NCBI GenBank assembly: GCA_963971405.1
Contig: OZ020486.1
Location: 33,193,419 to 33,257,418, forward strand
Direction: 5' to 3'
Source of the DNA: Psococerastis gibbosa
Lineage: Eukaryota > Arthropoda > Insecta > Psocodea > Psocidae
Length of the DNA stretch: 64,000 nucleotides
Part shown: positions 10,300 to 21,857 of the stretch, piece after piece
Layout of the letters: the number at the start of each line of letters is the position of its first letter
Numbering within the stretch: position 1 is the stretch's first letter
Translations under genes and position numbers: made by a program
Notes under the pieces: model-generated
Told to the model about the DNA's origin: nothing
The model's input: the letters and a program-made list of their open reading frames with translations, nothing else
Database searches by the model: none

Positions 10300-11525
10300 G
10301 CCTCTTCTGTTTACTTTACAGCGCTTCACCCTTCTCTTATCCATCATTAATGCATTTCTCCATAATTCTCAACTTTGCATAAACTTCCCGTCAATAATGC
10401 AGGCGGTTTTGTTGTGTTTAGGCCCGGTCCATCTATCACTAGGAAAGTAATGTTAAATCATAGTGGACGGCACCGTCATCCAGCAATGTATGACTGTGCC
10501 GTGCAGTATTCTTTACTTTACTGCGCTTCACCCTACTCTTATCCATCATTAATGCATTTCTTCATAATTCTCAACTTTGCATAAACATCCCTCCAATAAT
10601 GCAGGCGGTTTTCTTATGTTTAGGCCCGGCCCGGCCCATCTATCGCTAGGAAAGTAATGTTAAATCATAGTGGACGGCACCGTCATCCAGCAATGTATGA
10701 CTGTGCCGTGCAGTATTCTTTACTTTACTGCGCTTCACCCTACTCTTATCCATCATTAATGCATTTCTTCATAATTCTCAACTTTGCATAAACATCCCTC
10801 CAATAATGCAGGCGGTTTTCTTATGTTTAGGCCCGGCCCGGCCCATCTATCGCTAGGAAAGTAATGTTAAATCATAGTGGACGGCACCGTCATCCAGCAA
10901 TGTATGACTGTGCCGTGCAGTATTCTTTACTTGACAGCGCTTCACCCTTCTCTTATCCATCATTAATGCATTTCTTCATAATTCTCAACTTTGCATAAAC
11001 TTCCCTCCAATAATGCAGGCGGTTTTCTTATGTTTAGGCCCGGCCCGGTCCATCTATCGCTAGGAAAGTAATGTTAAATCATAGTGGACGGCACCGTCAT
11101 TCAGCAATGTATGACTGTGCCGTGCAGTATTCTTTACTTGACAGCGCTTCACCCTTCTCTTATCCATCATTAATGTATTTCTCCATAATTCTCAACTTTG
11201 CATAAACTTCCCTCCAATAATGCAGGCGGTTTTCTTATGTTTAGGCCCGGTCCATCTATCACTAGGAAAGTAATGTTAAATCACAGTGGACGGCAACGTC
11301 ATCCAGCAATGTATGACTGTGCCGTGCAGTATTCTTTACTTGGCAGCGCTTCACCCTTCTCTTATCCATCATTAATGTATTTCTCCATAATTCTCAACTT
11401 TGCATAAACTTCCCACCAATAATGCAGGCGGTTTTCTTATGTTCCCACTATAGCTTTGAAAGTAACGGTAAATCTTACTTGACGGCATCGTCATCCACCA
11501 ACCGTCCCGTACAGTATTCTTCCCG
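10300..11525 (+). repeat. Tandem array, about six units of 202-207 bp
   Basis: The anchor GCGCTTCACCC starts at 10321, 10523, 10730, 10937, 11144 and 11346, giving periods of 202, 207, 207, 207 and 202. The 5-bp difference is one extra GGCCC in the GGCCCGG run. Units 1 to 5 are very similar; the last degenerates after about 110 bp. Each unit contains TTATCCATCATTAATG, AATAATGCAGGCGGTTTT, GTAATGTTAAATCA and GTATGACTGTGCCGTGCAG. Frames of 69 codons inside units are by-products of the repetition. It is too short to call a satellite domain. Confidence 0.95.
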
Positions 11526-11562
11526 GATACTTTCCAAACGATGGTGGAACCGGGCCTTAAAG
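11526..11562 (-). repeat. Inverted piece of the array unit
   Basis: The minus strand reads TTAAGGCCCGGTTCCACCAT followed by CGTTTGGAAAGT. This matches the unit segment TTTAGGCCCGGTCCATCTAT followed by CGCTAGGAAAGT in opposite orientation. It suggests that the array grew from one end of an inverted-repeat element. Confidence 0.55.
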
Positions 11563-11942
11563 TGTTAGTATGAAACCGGGTAGTATATTGCTTTAGAGTG
11601 TCAGTAGTAAAGCCAAATGGGGACTGGCCACCCTTCATGATGTGATGGATAAACCATCCTCGTATATTATTCACATACTCCAGCAGCCCGATCATGGCGA
11701 TTTGGGGTTATTATAATACCGGGGTGTATATGTTTTAAACAAATGAGTGCAAAATGCGCGGGAAATTCAAATTGATAAATTAAATTTTTTCCAAGTTTTC
11801 AACGTTTAGCAGTAAGCATTGCAAAATATATCTTAAAAGTACGAGAATAACAACTAAAACAAACAGAACAGCCCAAACAAAGCCTGCAAACTAAAAAACA
11901 ACCCTCGAATCCATATGGGTAAATGTTTCTTTTCCGTTGGAT

Positions 11943-12134
11943 GACTTCGACTTCGATGGCCAGGTGGTAACGTGCTTGCACTTGTGCGAGTCTTTACACG
12001 CCATGCAATCGGAGACGTGTCGTACTCATCACGGGTAATAACCTACAGAGGCGACTGAAAAGGTCAATCGGATACATTCATTAAATTGTTTGTATGCGAT
12101 TTATCTTTTTTCTAAAAAAAAAAAAAAAAAGTTA
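11943..12134 (+). mobile_element. SINE3 copy with poly(A) tail
   Basis: It starts at GACTTCGACTTCGATGGCC with a tRNA-like A box (TGGCCAGGTGG), then CACTTGTGCGAGTC, CGGAGACGTGTCGTACTC, GGTCAATCGGATACATTC and TTGTTTGTATGCGATT, and ends in A17. It is nearly full length and lies within the 2.5-kb TIR element. The B box is weak. Confidence 0.8.
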
Positions 12135-12911
12135 TGCCTGCTGTTCATAAAACATGTTAAGCCCTGTTGCATATGTATAAGAATAAAATAGTTGGCTAAC
12201 AATTATTTAACCGTTGTTTTGCATCAAAATCAATTAATTACATAACGTTAATATTTTGAATGTAAACTTTTATACCTAATATTAATCACTAAAATGTAAA
12301 GAAGCATGGAAAACGAGATATCGTATGTTTAATTCAACGAAACATTGTAACGTCGGAAGATAACTGAAAAAGCAAGCGAGCCTTGGGCTCTTACCATAAA
12401 AACTAGGATTTGGCTTGGTTCTAATAAAGGAAAAGTGGGGCATAGTTTATTACTATCGTATTTTATGCTGCAGCATTTCAAGATCTATGGTTACTCTACA
12501 GGCCTGAAATTTCCCTATTTTTTGCTGATCGTCCCCATCGAAATTTATGCCACCAGACTACAGTGACATAGAATTGTCTCTTAAAATTATTGGTGGTAAT
12601 ATCCGAAACTACGTCCAGCACGGTTGATATACACTTCCGGACATTGCAAGTGTCTTCTAAATTACAGAGCGAAGGAGATATAATTATGCTTGAAATATAG
12701 GACATTAGAATTTTTATCAAATCAGGAGTGGGCTTTTTCGAATGCGTTGACCTATAACCAAACAATCCATTTATTTCACGAAATAAACATGTAAAAAACG
12801 CATAGTGGAGGAGGGGGGTATCAGATCTCATAATGATTTGTACCTAAGGCCTAATATGCGAATAATCTAAATCACGCCGACCTATTTACTGCATATTGTA
12901 CTTGTAGTACT

Positions 12912-13084
12912 CAAGGGCGGATTTTGCCTCCAATTTAGGGGGGGGGGGGGGGGGTCAGCGGTCAGGTTCAGTGGATTATAACATTAAAAAACATAATTAT
13001 TTTTAATTCCCATTGTAAACCCATTGTTATTTTTGGGGGGGGGGGCGGGCGGACCCTCTGACCCCCCCCTAAAATCCGCCCTTG
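12912..13084. mobile_element. hAT-type MITE, perfect 8-bp TSD
   Basis: The inverted ends are CAAGGGCGGATTTTGCC and CTAAAATCCGCCCTTG. GTAGTACT occurs exactly on both sides (12904-12911 and 13085-13092), an intact 8-bp target duplication. The interior has G runs of 17 or more and a C run. It is 173 bp long, has no coding capacity, and is a young insertion into the 2.5-kb TIR element. Confidence 0.92.
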
Positions 13085-14127
13085 GTAGTACTATTGTATT
13101 ACTACACGTGATTTTGGAAGGATTCATACGAGATATAAGAGTTAATTAATTTGTAAACCTGCATATTTTACAGCAATAAAAAAGAGAAAAATGCCTAATG
13201 GACGCAGCAACTCTGACTGCATTTTTAAAATGTATTCAGACAGATAATAATGTATAGCAAAAAACGTAAATCGTACAGACTACGGTATTTTAGAAGAAAA
13301 GGGGTTAGCACCGGTGGATTAAATTAAATCCAGTTTTAAATCAAACAGAATCCTCGCAATAGAAGTACTGGAGCATGGGGAAATTTTTTAATTTTTTACA
13401 CTAACAGACGAACAAAAAATCTGGAAACAAAACATATCTGATTAACCATAAAAACTGTAAATGGTTAACTCGCACTCTGTCTATAAATACCCAGTTGTTC
13501 CAGAAAAAAAAAGAAAACCATTATACTCCAGGGGTCTCAATACCGTCAGAGCATAATACGTTAAATGCCAAGGTAAAATACCAGTGGAAATATATCTATT
13601 TTTTGCACAAGTTCGCCAGTGTTCCTAACTGCCTTCCACTGATATTACTTTTTAACTTTTTCATGAATAGTTTTCATTTAAAATCAGGCAGTTTACCTCC
13701 TCCGCTGCCTTCTACACTGGGTTTCTATTTTCACTGCGGTGTGCATTTTCATTATCATTTCACAGCTAGACGTATTTGAAAAGCTCTGTTGCGTTACAAA
13801 ATTGTAACGGCTTTTAAGTCAAATATGCAAATGTGACTATACAATGTGTGCATAATTTTCTTGCCAATACATAGAGATTTTCACTACTTTGCCTGTGTCC
13901 TTGGTTTCCATTTAAATCCGCCTAATATCGGCATAAAACACGCATAATATTTCCCGCTGTGTCAAACAAAATTAAAGACCAGTCATTGCAACTATGGATG
14001 TGGGACATTGCCACGGGAATAAATCCCGTTTCCGCCTCACGTCCCGCGATATAATGAGAATTTTAATTAATGTGTCTACATCTAAGAGAGAAAAAAAATT
14101 GAGAACTCACCAAAAATATTAATTTAT
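13085..14127. other. Interior of the 2.5-kb TIR element, unassigned
   Basis: AT-rich, with no transposase motif in either strand's frames. The 94-codon plus-strand frame at 13495-13779 has no recognisable domain. Confidence 0.5.
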
Positions 14128-14218
14128 CAATTTCACTTTCCCGCGCATTTTGCATTTGTTTAAAACAATTGAATAAACCCCGGTATTATAATAGTCCCAA
14201 ATCGCCATTATCGGGCTG

Positions 14219-14625
14219 CAGCAGCTACCTGAACAATTGAAAACGTATATACTGGGATTAAAGCAGACGCAGAGTACGCACGCAATTACCGGCGAAATTG
14301 AATGACTATGTACATTATACTGAAATTCCGTTGATCTGGAAATACGTCAACAATACGCGGGCTTGGTAAATACAATACAACGCGCTAATGGGTACGACAG
14401 CGGCCAGGATGGCCATCAGCCGCAAATGAAGACTGAAAGCCCCTAATGAGTGACATGCAATGAGGGATCAACTCCAGCCCTGCGAGGTGTCTTCACCGAT
14501 TTCAAATATGGGTCACGTTCTCACGTACTTCATCAATAATGCACTGTCTCATTTCCTGGACCACAATATCGATATTACATAGTTACAGTATGTATGAATG
14601 AAATTATCAATAGGCAAGAATAAGA
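14219..14625. other. Unassigned DNA
   Basis: No gene or repeat was recognised between the TIR element and the nested LINE pair. Confidence 0.5.
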
Positions 14626-14661
14626 ACCATTCTTCTTCTTCTTTTTCTTCTTCTTCTTCGG
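14626..14661 (+). repeat. (TTC)n tract
   Basis: This is a nearly pure TTC run. On the minus strand it is the AAG-rich tail of the LINE D copy rather than an independent microsatellite. Confidence 0.8.
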
Positions 14662-14742
14662 GCTCTATAGCCAATGATGGGCTTTGGCCTGCTCGACAAC
14701 ATTCCTTCAGTCATCTCGTTATTGCACGACGCTCCACCATCT

Positions 14743-15072
14743 TCTTCTTCATTGTGTGCCTCTTCTATCGAAGTTTGGCGATCATCATGGCTATTTTGAC
14801 CTTGGAGACTACTGCTCTGAAAAGGAAACTCATACTCTTGCCAAACCACTGCCGCAGGTATTACCACCAGGATGTTCTTCTGCCGGGAGCCCTCAGTCAT
14901 TATATCTTCCCTTGGATTACTACATGCAGTAGATGATATTAGTCGTTCCTCATCACATGGCCGACGTATAATAGATTCCGTTTCTTAAATTTCAGCAGCA
15001 GCTCGAATTCTGTATCCATACGCATAAAGACTTCGGCACTAGGGACAAGATCTCTCCAAGATATGCGCAGAG
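14743..15072 (-). mobile_element. LINE family C 3' end inserted in LINE D
   Basis: Translation from about 15072 reads ALRISWRDLVPSAEVF, MRMDTEFELLL and FKKRNLLYVGHVMRND, a typical C-terminal region of APE-type endonuclease-reverse transcriptase LINEs. A degenerate KNLR...SKVKIAMMIANL-like segment and an AAG tail follow. CCACCATCT flanks it at 14734-14742 and 15073-15081, a 9-bp target duplication. The copy is 5'-truncated (about 330 bp) and has internal frame changes. Confidence 0.85.
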
Positions 15073-15211
15073 CCACCATCTCCCAACTCCCAACTCGCGG
15101 AGGTCGGTTTTTAATGTATCGTTTTAGAGGTGTCTTGGACGCCCCTGCAGTCTTGTCATGCTTGCTGTGAAATTTTGTTCGGCATGCGGTCTTTCGACGC
15201 TGGGCTGACAT

Positions 15212-18200
15212 AGTACCCTATACACGCGATCCATCTATTATAATCAAAACGGTTGTCATACGAGTAGCTACCGCATTGCTTGGACTCGTGGAAAAGCCGG
15301 GTTAAATCAATAAGACAGCATTGTTTTAAACAAGCAGTATACCCGGTTTAGTGGGAGCAGACAGATTATCAACCGAAAGGAATCACTAGCTTTCTTATTG
15401 TACTGTACATATCCATATGCAGCAAAGAAGGCGACGAAGATGTCGAAGAAGTTTCAATCGCTGTCTGGAAGGAATTTTTTCTATCCTCGAGTCTCAGAAG
15501 TGGTCTCGGTTTTGGGTCTGGTCGACGCGAAGACCCGAGCCGAGGACACAAATCGCCAGAAAGTGGGAAGCAGTACGGCGTTCCAGCTGTCAAATCACTT
15601 CTGCAGACAAGTTGAGCCAACAAGCAACGGCATTCACATAATGAGTTGTCCATGTACTCCCAACGGAACAGGTTTTCACGACAGCGTGTGACATCTAAAA
15701 GGAATTAAATGACTAAAGTCCAATTAGCATTAGACTTTGTGCCTACACACACATTTCAGCAAATATTACCTCAAGCGACCTCTGCCAAAAGCGCTACTTG
15801 GAAGTCATGACCTGAACCCCACTCAGCATCACTGGAATAACAGGTTCAACAAATCCCCTCAAAGCTATACGCCCAAACAGCCGTATGAGCTGAATATTGT
15901 GAGCATTTCAGCATTCAATTCCATTCCATTTATTTTTATTCTCAAACACACTATAGAAGACGCCCTTTGCTGCTATTAAAATATTTTTTGTGTGCGTGAA
16001 TGTCAAAATACAATATGCGTAACCCGTCATGTTTTTACCGTTACGCATTTTTATTTGTTATTTATTCTAAAGTCATTTTCAAGCGGTTTAATATTCTTTT
16101 CACAGCTGAAGTACAAAAGTTGCGCGTGTTCAGATAGATGGAAAATATAACGATTGTAATGAAGACCGTAGAAACCTTGGATCTCCCAGTACTACTAAGT
16201 ACTAGTATCTTCAGATAATTGCTGAACTACCTATGTAAAATATCATCTATGAAAAAGTATGCCTGCTTTTTTATTATATTTTCCCCATTTAAGTATCTGT
16301 TGAAGAAGAAAGCCTCAAATAAACCATTTCTAAGACCAAAATTAAATTGAAACAGAACTAGACGAATTCGTCGGTAATTGAATGCAAACAATACGTCCGT
16401 TTTGAAAGTCCCGCCCTTTCTCAAGCGGAAACCAAGTCGTACCTTCCACAGCCTGCTGTGTAGATTCCATTTCCATTTCCGGTTCTGGTTTTGATTTGGC
16501 ACAGGAAAAAGGCTGTCAAATGTCGCGTGCTAAGGTTTGATCTGGGTGCACGATTGATATAAACCTCCGATTCTTATCGACCTTCCATGCCGCCACCTCC
16601 AAATTCTGTACCATCCTTTCCTTTTCCGTTGTCGCCTGTATGCTAACAGATATTTTTGTTTACCTTAACCTTAAACTTGCCTAAAGTTATTTCAGATGAA
16701 ATAATCAATGAAAAGCGAAGAAAATAAATATTTGTACAACTTATTGGAATGCTTAAGAGGCTATTAACCAATAACAGTAATGTATATTCTCAAATTCAAA
16801 ACTTTAATTACGAGTAGGCCTAGTTTGTGGACAACCAGAGGCACGAACAGCCTTCTAAATTGTACTTGTACATTTGTATTGTAATTCTGAAACTTTGACT
16901 TCCAAAAAGTTAGTCTGTTTCCACGTGTTAACCTATCGTAAAGCTTTGGCAGCAGACGATTTGCTCACCAGATTAAGTAAGTTCACGGTGGTAAGTCCAC
17001 CATAGAAGCTATTGTAGATAAGTTACACTTTGAACTATTGTAATGCCTAAGGGCGTTACAGCGTCATTTATATATACATAGCATTGTGACATGTAGTGAA
17101 ATTGAAAAAAAAAATTTGTTTCTTTTAAGCTCCATTGACCATTATAACGATCTACGAAAAAATACAAAGTACCTAAATAGGACGTTAAAACATTTTAGCG
17201 TTTGCCGCAAACATATCACAAAGGACAGACATTATTGTATGAAAGAAACACATGTAATACGAACACAACCGAAATTGATGAGCATGATCAAACAAATGGA
17301 ATCTCATTAAATACAATACAAACAACAAACCGAGAGCAGAAAGCCTTAGGGGGCTTAGAAACCCCAGCTATTTTAAAAAGCCCCGTTTGGCAGAGGAACA
17401 AGCAGAAATTGAACCCATGTCAGCCGTTTACATATTTAACGAACAACACATGAATTTGATGGGTGGAGCACAAAGTATCGACAATATCCGGAACGCGCTT
17501 GTCATGGAAATCGGCTCCCTCTTCCTGTCCACCGGAAATTTCACCTCTTCCAAAATTCCCCAAAAAATAAAAAGTTTGGCGCCCTTTTTTATTGATGTCA
17601 AATATCACAATAGCCTGATGGTTTTAATACTGTTTTGATGAGTTGAGCGCTCAAGCGAGAATTTTGCAAATTGGAATTGTATATTACAAAGATTGAAGAG
17701 GTCGATGGCATGGCAACCAGCCCAAAAGCAGTTTAGTACCTCACAACCCAGCATTTTTAAAAGGATGCACTTGTATCATTGTCGCATATGGAGCTGTTCG
17801 AATGTCCGATAAAATATCATACCTTTTGTAATACGATTAAAATTAACTTATTACGAAGTGATTATTTGATCTTAGGGTGCCCGTTTCTAACTGACAGCAA
17901 AACCGCTTATGAATGCGATATGGACCGAATATTTATCGCTGGGGAGTTCAATCCAGATTTCAAAACTTCTGGCCAGTGAACCTAAAGTTGTGTGATTTGG
18001 GTCGATTGTAAGTACTTTACGGTACTAATTATAGACAAATTATACCAATCTGTTTTAAGATTTTGACCATGGGGCAACTGGATACGTCCAAAGGTTAAAA
18101 TGTGTAGCATTTATAAATCTCCCATGTGAAAACGCAGAAGATATTTTGATATCAAGCATGTCTTACCAAAGAATAAAGAGAGTTGGGAATCTCTAAGAAG

Positions 18201-19361
18201 GGGGAAAATACCTAAGGAACGGATCTTGACGGAGGTAGTGGGAGACGTTGAGGAGAAAATAACTACGTGGAAAATACACACGAAAATGCAAATAACGCGA
18301 CGCAACTAGAGGTAATTTATGCCCAAGTCCTACTACACACTGAATGTGTTAACTTACAACGACTTCCCAGTTTGTAATTAGCCCAAGAAAACTTACGGAG
18401 CGGATAAATGGAACAAAAGATGAATTACGTTTGGGAGCCATCAATTTCACGTCATTTCCGGCGCGGTATCACTCTGTCAGATATTTCTCTAAATAAACCC
18501 GTTGTTTATCTTAAATTTGGCAATTTCGTAGGTTTTCCTTTGGGAAATGTTTCGAAATGTTTTCTTTCTCTTACAGCCTATAATTCTTTGTCTAGTTACC
18601 TCGAAACCTGTTGTGATTTTTCATATATTCTTGAGAGCAGCACATTATTTCATTCGCTTCTACTGAATGTTAGCCCAGCATATTTAAGGAAGTGTCACTT
18701 ACAATTTTCTTTTAATCGGTTACAAAAATTTCTGCATAAAAACGTGTATAAATATTTTTAAGCTACCTTTTCTTGCACATGTGACATGCACAATAAGCAT
18801 ATTTGTTGCATTTTATATCGTATAATGACAGACAGTACACGTAACAACATACTAGCTTCTGTGATAAGCATAGTGCCGCAAGTTAAAATAAAAACCTTAA
18901 TGTTCAATGCAATGAATCCATTCAAAACGATGCGAATTATAATGTATTGTATGTGACGCACAAAGTTTTTTAACAACTTCTGGCACAGAAGAAACAGTTC
19001 GAAATAAATCAGGTAAATCAACTATGTTATTGGAAGGTGAAGAAAAGTAGTGGAGGTTAAGTGGAGGAGTAATAAACCTGAATAAATGACAACATCATTT
19101 TAAAGGCGAAGGGAAAAATGAAGCAAAGAGCGGAAGAGGTGGAGGGGCTTTAGTTTCCAATTTCACTTCAAGAGAGCGTTCTTGTCTATTTTGCTATAAG
19201 CCCTATCTTACCAATGTTGATGCTCAAACCGTGTGAAAGAAATACAGGTCTGTTTCCCTTGCTTACCTTATGGGTGACAAGGTTTATTTTTCGACGATTA
19301 CCAACTTTTCCAACAGATGTAACCAAGCACGAATATCCGAAATTTTTGTCTTCTTTAAAAA
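15212..19361. other. Large unassigned region
   Basis: I recognise no gene, RNA or repeat in these 4.1 kb. A somewhat GC-richer patch at 15420-15690 has overlapping frames on both strands (up to 97 codons) without known motifs. Overlapping plus-strand frames at 17086-17638 and a 117-codon frame at 18408-18761 also lack any domain, splice logic or similarity I can name. Confidence 0.5.
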
Positions 19362-19480
19362 AAAAAAAAAGATTAATTGCATGCATTTGCAATTGTAACT
19401 TATACCTATAGCCTTGTGTTGAGTTACGACACGTCACCGATCGAATCGATCATAGAGACTCGCACAAGTAAAAGCCAAGT
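19362..19480 (-). mobile_element. SINE3, truncated copy
   Basis: On the minus strand: ACTTGTGCGAGTCTCTATGA, a CGATCGGTGACGTGTCGTAA part, then a diverged tail region and a poly(A) run (plus strand T/A run near 19359-19372). The 5' A-box part is missing. Confidence 0.65.
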
Positions 19481-21305
19481 CAATAGGAAGAGTGGGGCTG
19501 ATGTCGTCCTAACCAACATTTTATTCCCAAAAGGACGCTGGTACCAGGATTCTCTCACAAAATGAGGCCATCGTCATTTTGGAAGGTAAAGAAAAGAATA
19601 ACTTATCGTTATTTGCTTAGGCACAACTAACCCGCAGCAGACGACATGTAACTTTATTGTATTGTTTGTACCAATAGAGCTAAGGAAAAAAAGTTCCTCA
19701 ATGTTGTAATATCTGTATATATGTAATATCTGTAATATTAATCTTTACTCCACATTAATTCCCATAAGTAAATTTACAATCATTGGAGTTTATTTACGAT
19801 AATTTAAATTTTTTCCCCGAAAAGTTATTATTTACCGTTAGTGTTACGGCTGCTGCACACAGACTGAACTAGTAGTTGACAAATCTCCAACAGCACCATT
19901 AAGAAAGAAGTAATACGAAATGGCGCGGTAACCATTCTACGAGCGACAAGAATGTATGCTCAAACCAACAGTTTGGCAATATTTGGTAATTGACTGTTAG
20001 TCTACCGAACACCTTATTATAAATACTTTTAACTTTTACTGCAGGACCCTCATTTGGACCACATCTCAGCATAGAACGTGGACGACTGAGCCATCGCAAC
20101 TATTTCGAACTGCAAATCACCGGAATCGGAGAGTAAAAGTCCGATGAAGGTAACAACCCTGAAATATAACCGCGGAAAACAAACAATCCCGCAATCATTT
20201 CTAAGCACGATAAACACTCCAACATTTGAAACCTTAATAACGCAATCAATTAAAGCTGAAAAACATCTCTAATCCGATTACAGACAACAAAGTGTACGAG
20301 GAATGTAATATCACAATGTAAAACACAATAAGAGAATTTGTCAATAAACGATTCAAATTCATTTCGTTTTTAGCGGTTGAAAGCTCATGTGACACCTAAT
20401 CATCCTTGTCACAAAGTAGCGAGCGAGCTGCAAAAACACAATAGAATGTGTGGGAGGGGGTTGGAAATTCCAAAGCGATGGGAGGGGGCCGGGGGGTGAT
20501 AAATTTCTTTAGTGAATGCGACACATCAAACGGTGCTTTTAAGGGAGAGCTTTACGCGTTGAATTGGGCCGAGATTTAGTTGTTATTATTGACGGGGGAG
20601 GGGGAAGGACTAAATTGCGGTGGCGCTCTTCACACTGGGAATACTGACGTGTCTTCGGAAGACAGAAAGAATATGAGGGTTGTTGTTAACCAGATCAAAG
20701 TGCATTACAGTATGTTGCAGAAGTTGAGTTGACTTACGTATTTGAGCATTTAATAGCAAAACAGTAATCGACGGCAATTAAGGTATTTAAATCTACAGAA
20801 TTTTTTTTCATTCTCAATGCGTTCCAAAACGATTGATCAAATTGTGCTGAAACTTTGGTAGGGTGTTCTGGGGACGCTCGCGGTGGCCCATGGTCCACAA
20901 AATCTATAAGTCTAAGTCCGATCACGTTACGAAGACATTTCGGTAATCTTGCTTTTTTAGTAGCAACAAAGCTACAAATTCTTACACAGAATCTGTTTCT
21001 TATAAGTTATGAAGTTAGAAAATAATTGAATTCTTTATCCATACGTTAAGGTATATTAAACATAATAATAAAGGTCAGCAAGAACTTTATAAAAGTATAT
21101 ACTGAATAGCAGCCTTCTTATGCAGGGGTTTCTAAAAGGATTTCTGCCATTAGTCACTGCCAATCTCGGCTCGGAAAGCTCGTAGTTTCAATGCATTTTT
21201 CAAACGAACAATTTGAGGAGTAACTGAAATTGCTACCGTACTTATATTAGAGGATTACATTTTCAAAGACGTTTACAGGATATATAATTAAAACTTAAAA
21301 AGAAA
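19481..21305. other. Unassigned DNA
   Basis: I see no gene or assignable repeat. G-rich runs occur at 20455-20490 and 20595-20607. Confidence 0.5.
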
Positions 21306-21308
21306 AGA

Positions 21309-21355
21309 GTGAATGAGAGAAAAAGAGAGAGAGAGAGAGAGAAAACAGAAAGAGA
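21309..21355 (+). repeat. (GA)n microsatellite
   Basis: An imperfect GA/GAAA purine run with a pure (GA)9 core at about 21326-21343. It has no associated element. Confidence 0.85.
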
Positions 21356-21679
21356 AATTCAGCAACGTGATATAGCAATTTTCATTTCCGCCTATTCATT
21401 GTTCGGTTGTTTGATGGTCGACATTTGTCAATTGCACAACAAAATCTTCACTTTTTTTTTGCTCATCTCACCATTTTCACGTTTTTCCTATACGCTTGGC
21501 CGGCGGAAAGCATAAAATTTAACAAAAGATGGGGAAATACGAAAAAGTAGCGTTACAAAAAGCGTTAAAAATCTCTCTTTTTAAATTTCACGATTATTCT
21601 TTGCAGTGCAGTGTTGCTTACAGTTTAGGGCCGGTATTATGATATTATTATTAATTATTATTATTAACTTTTTGATTGC

Positions 21680-21857
21680 ACCTGACGTCATTTGCTTACA
21701 AATCGAGAAATGATACCAAGCCAAAAAAATCAATACCATTGATTGGTTGGGCACGGTTGGACGCATGATGTGATTGGTTGGGCGCAAGCAATTTCCTACA
21801 AGGCAGCGCGTCGAATTAATAGAAGCCTACTAATTCCATAAGCAAATGACGTCAGGT
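21680..21857. mobile_element. Small MITE with TGACGTCA-containing TIRs
   Basis: ACCTGACGTCATTTGCTTA (21680-21698) is repeated exactly in inverted orientation at 21839-21857, giving a 178-bp element. Each TIR contains the CRE-type palindrome TGACGTCA. The interior GTGATTGGTTGGGC and GCAAGCAATTT are shared with 50925-50985. No target duplication is evident. Confidence 0.75.

Larger units (their letters stand above)
11684..14218. mobile_element. DNA-transposon-like element with ~90-bp TIRs, 2.5 kb
   Basis: The left end (CAGCCCGATCATGGCGATTT, TTATAATACCGGGGT, TTTTAAACAAATG, AAAATGCGCGGGAAA, AATTGATAAATT) is repeated in inverted orientation at 14128-14218 with few differences. The same terminal sequence borders the 491-bp MITE at 23204-23694. 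The interior holds a SINE3, a hAT-type MITE and no recognisable transposase; the longest frame (12496-12831, minus, 111 codons) has no known motif. It is therefore probably non-autonomous, or an autonomous copy eroded beyond recognition. I could not identify a target duplication, so no superfamily is assigned. Confidence 0.8.
14626..15185 (-). mobile_element. LINE family D C-terminal fragment (outer, split)
   Basis: On the minus strand the segment before the split (about 15185-15073) reads GASKTPLKRYIKNRPPRVG. After the split (14742-14626) it resumes with a piece matching RWW..VVQ..DD..(N/S)VVEQA and then an AAG-rich tail. The homologous family D copy at 29678-29832 reads RKRWKDELEADLCELG and DDWKSVVEQAHQEL with no insertion, which shows what was interrupted. 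Several stops are present. Confidence 0.75.

Noticed and set aside
10375-11407. Two similar 69-codon frames (MHKLP...)
   Set aside because: They are produced by the 207-bp tandem units; similarity reflects the repeat and not a duplicated gene.
10300-11525. CRISPR array
   Set aside because: Units of 207 bp are contiguous with no unique spacers, and the DNA is eukaryotic.
18408-18761. 117-codon frame
   Set aside because: No recognisable motif, AT-driven residue composition, no neighbouring exon signals that I can support.
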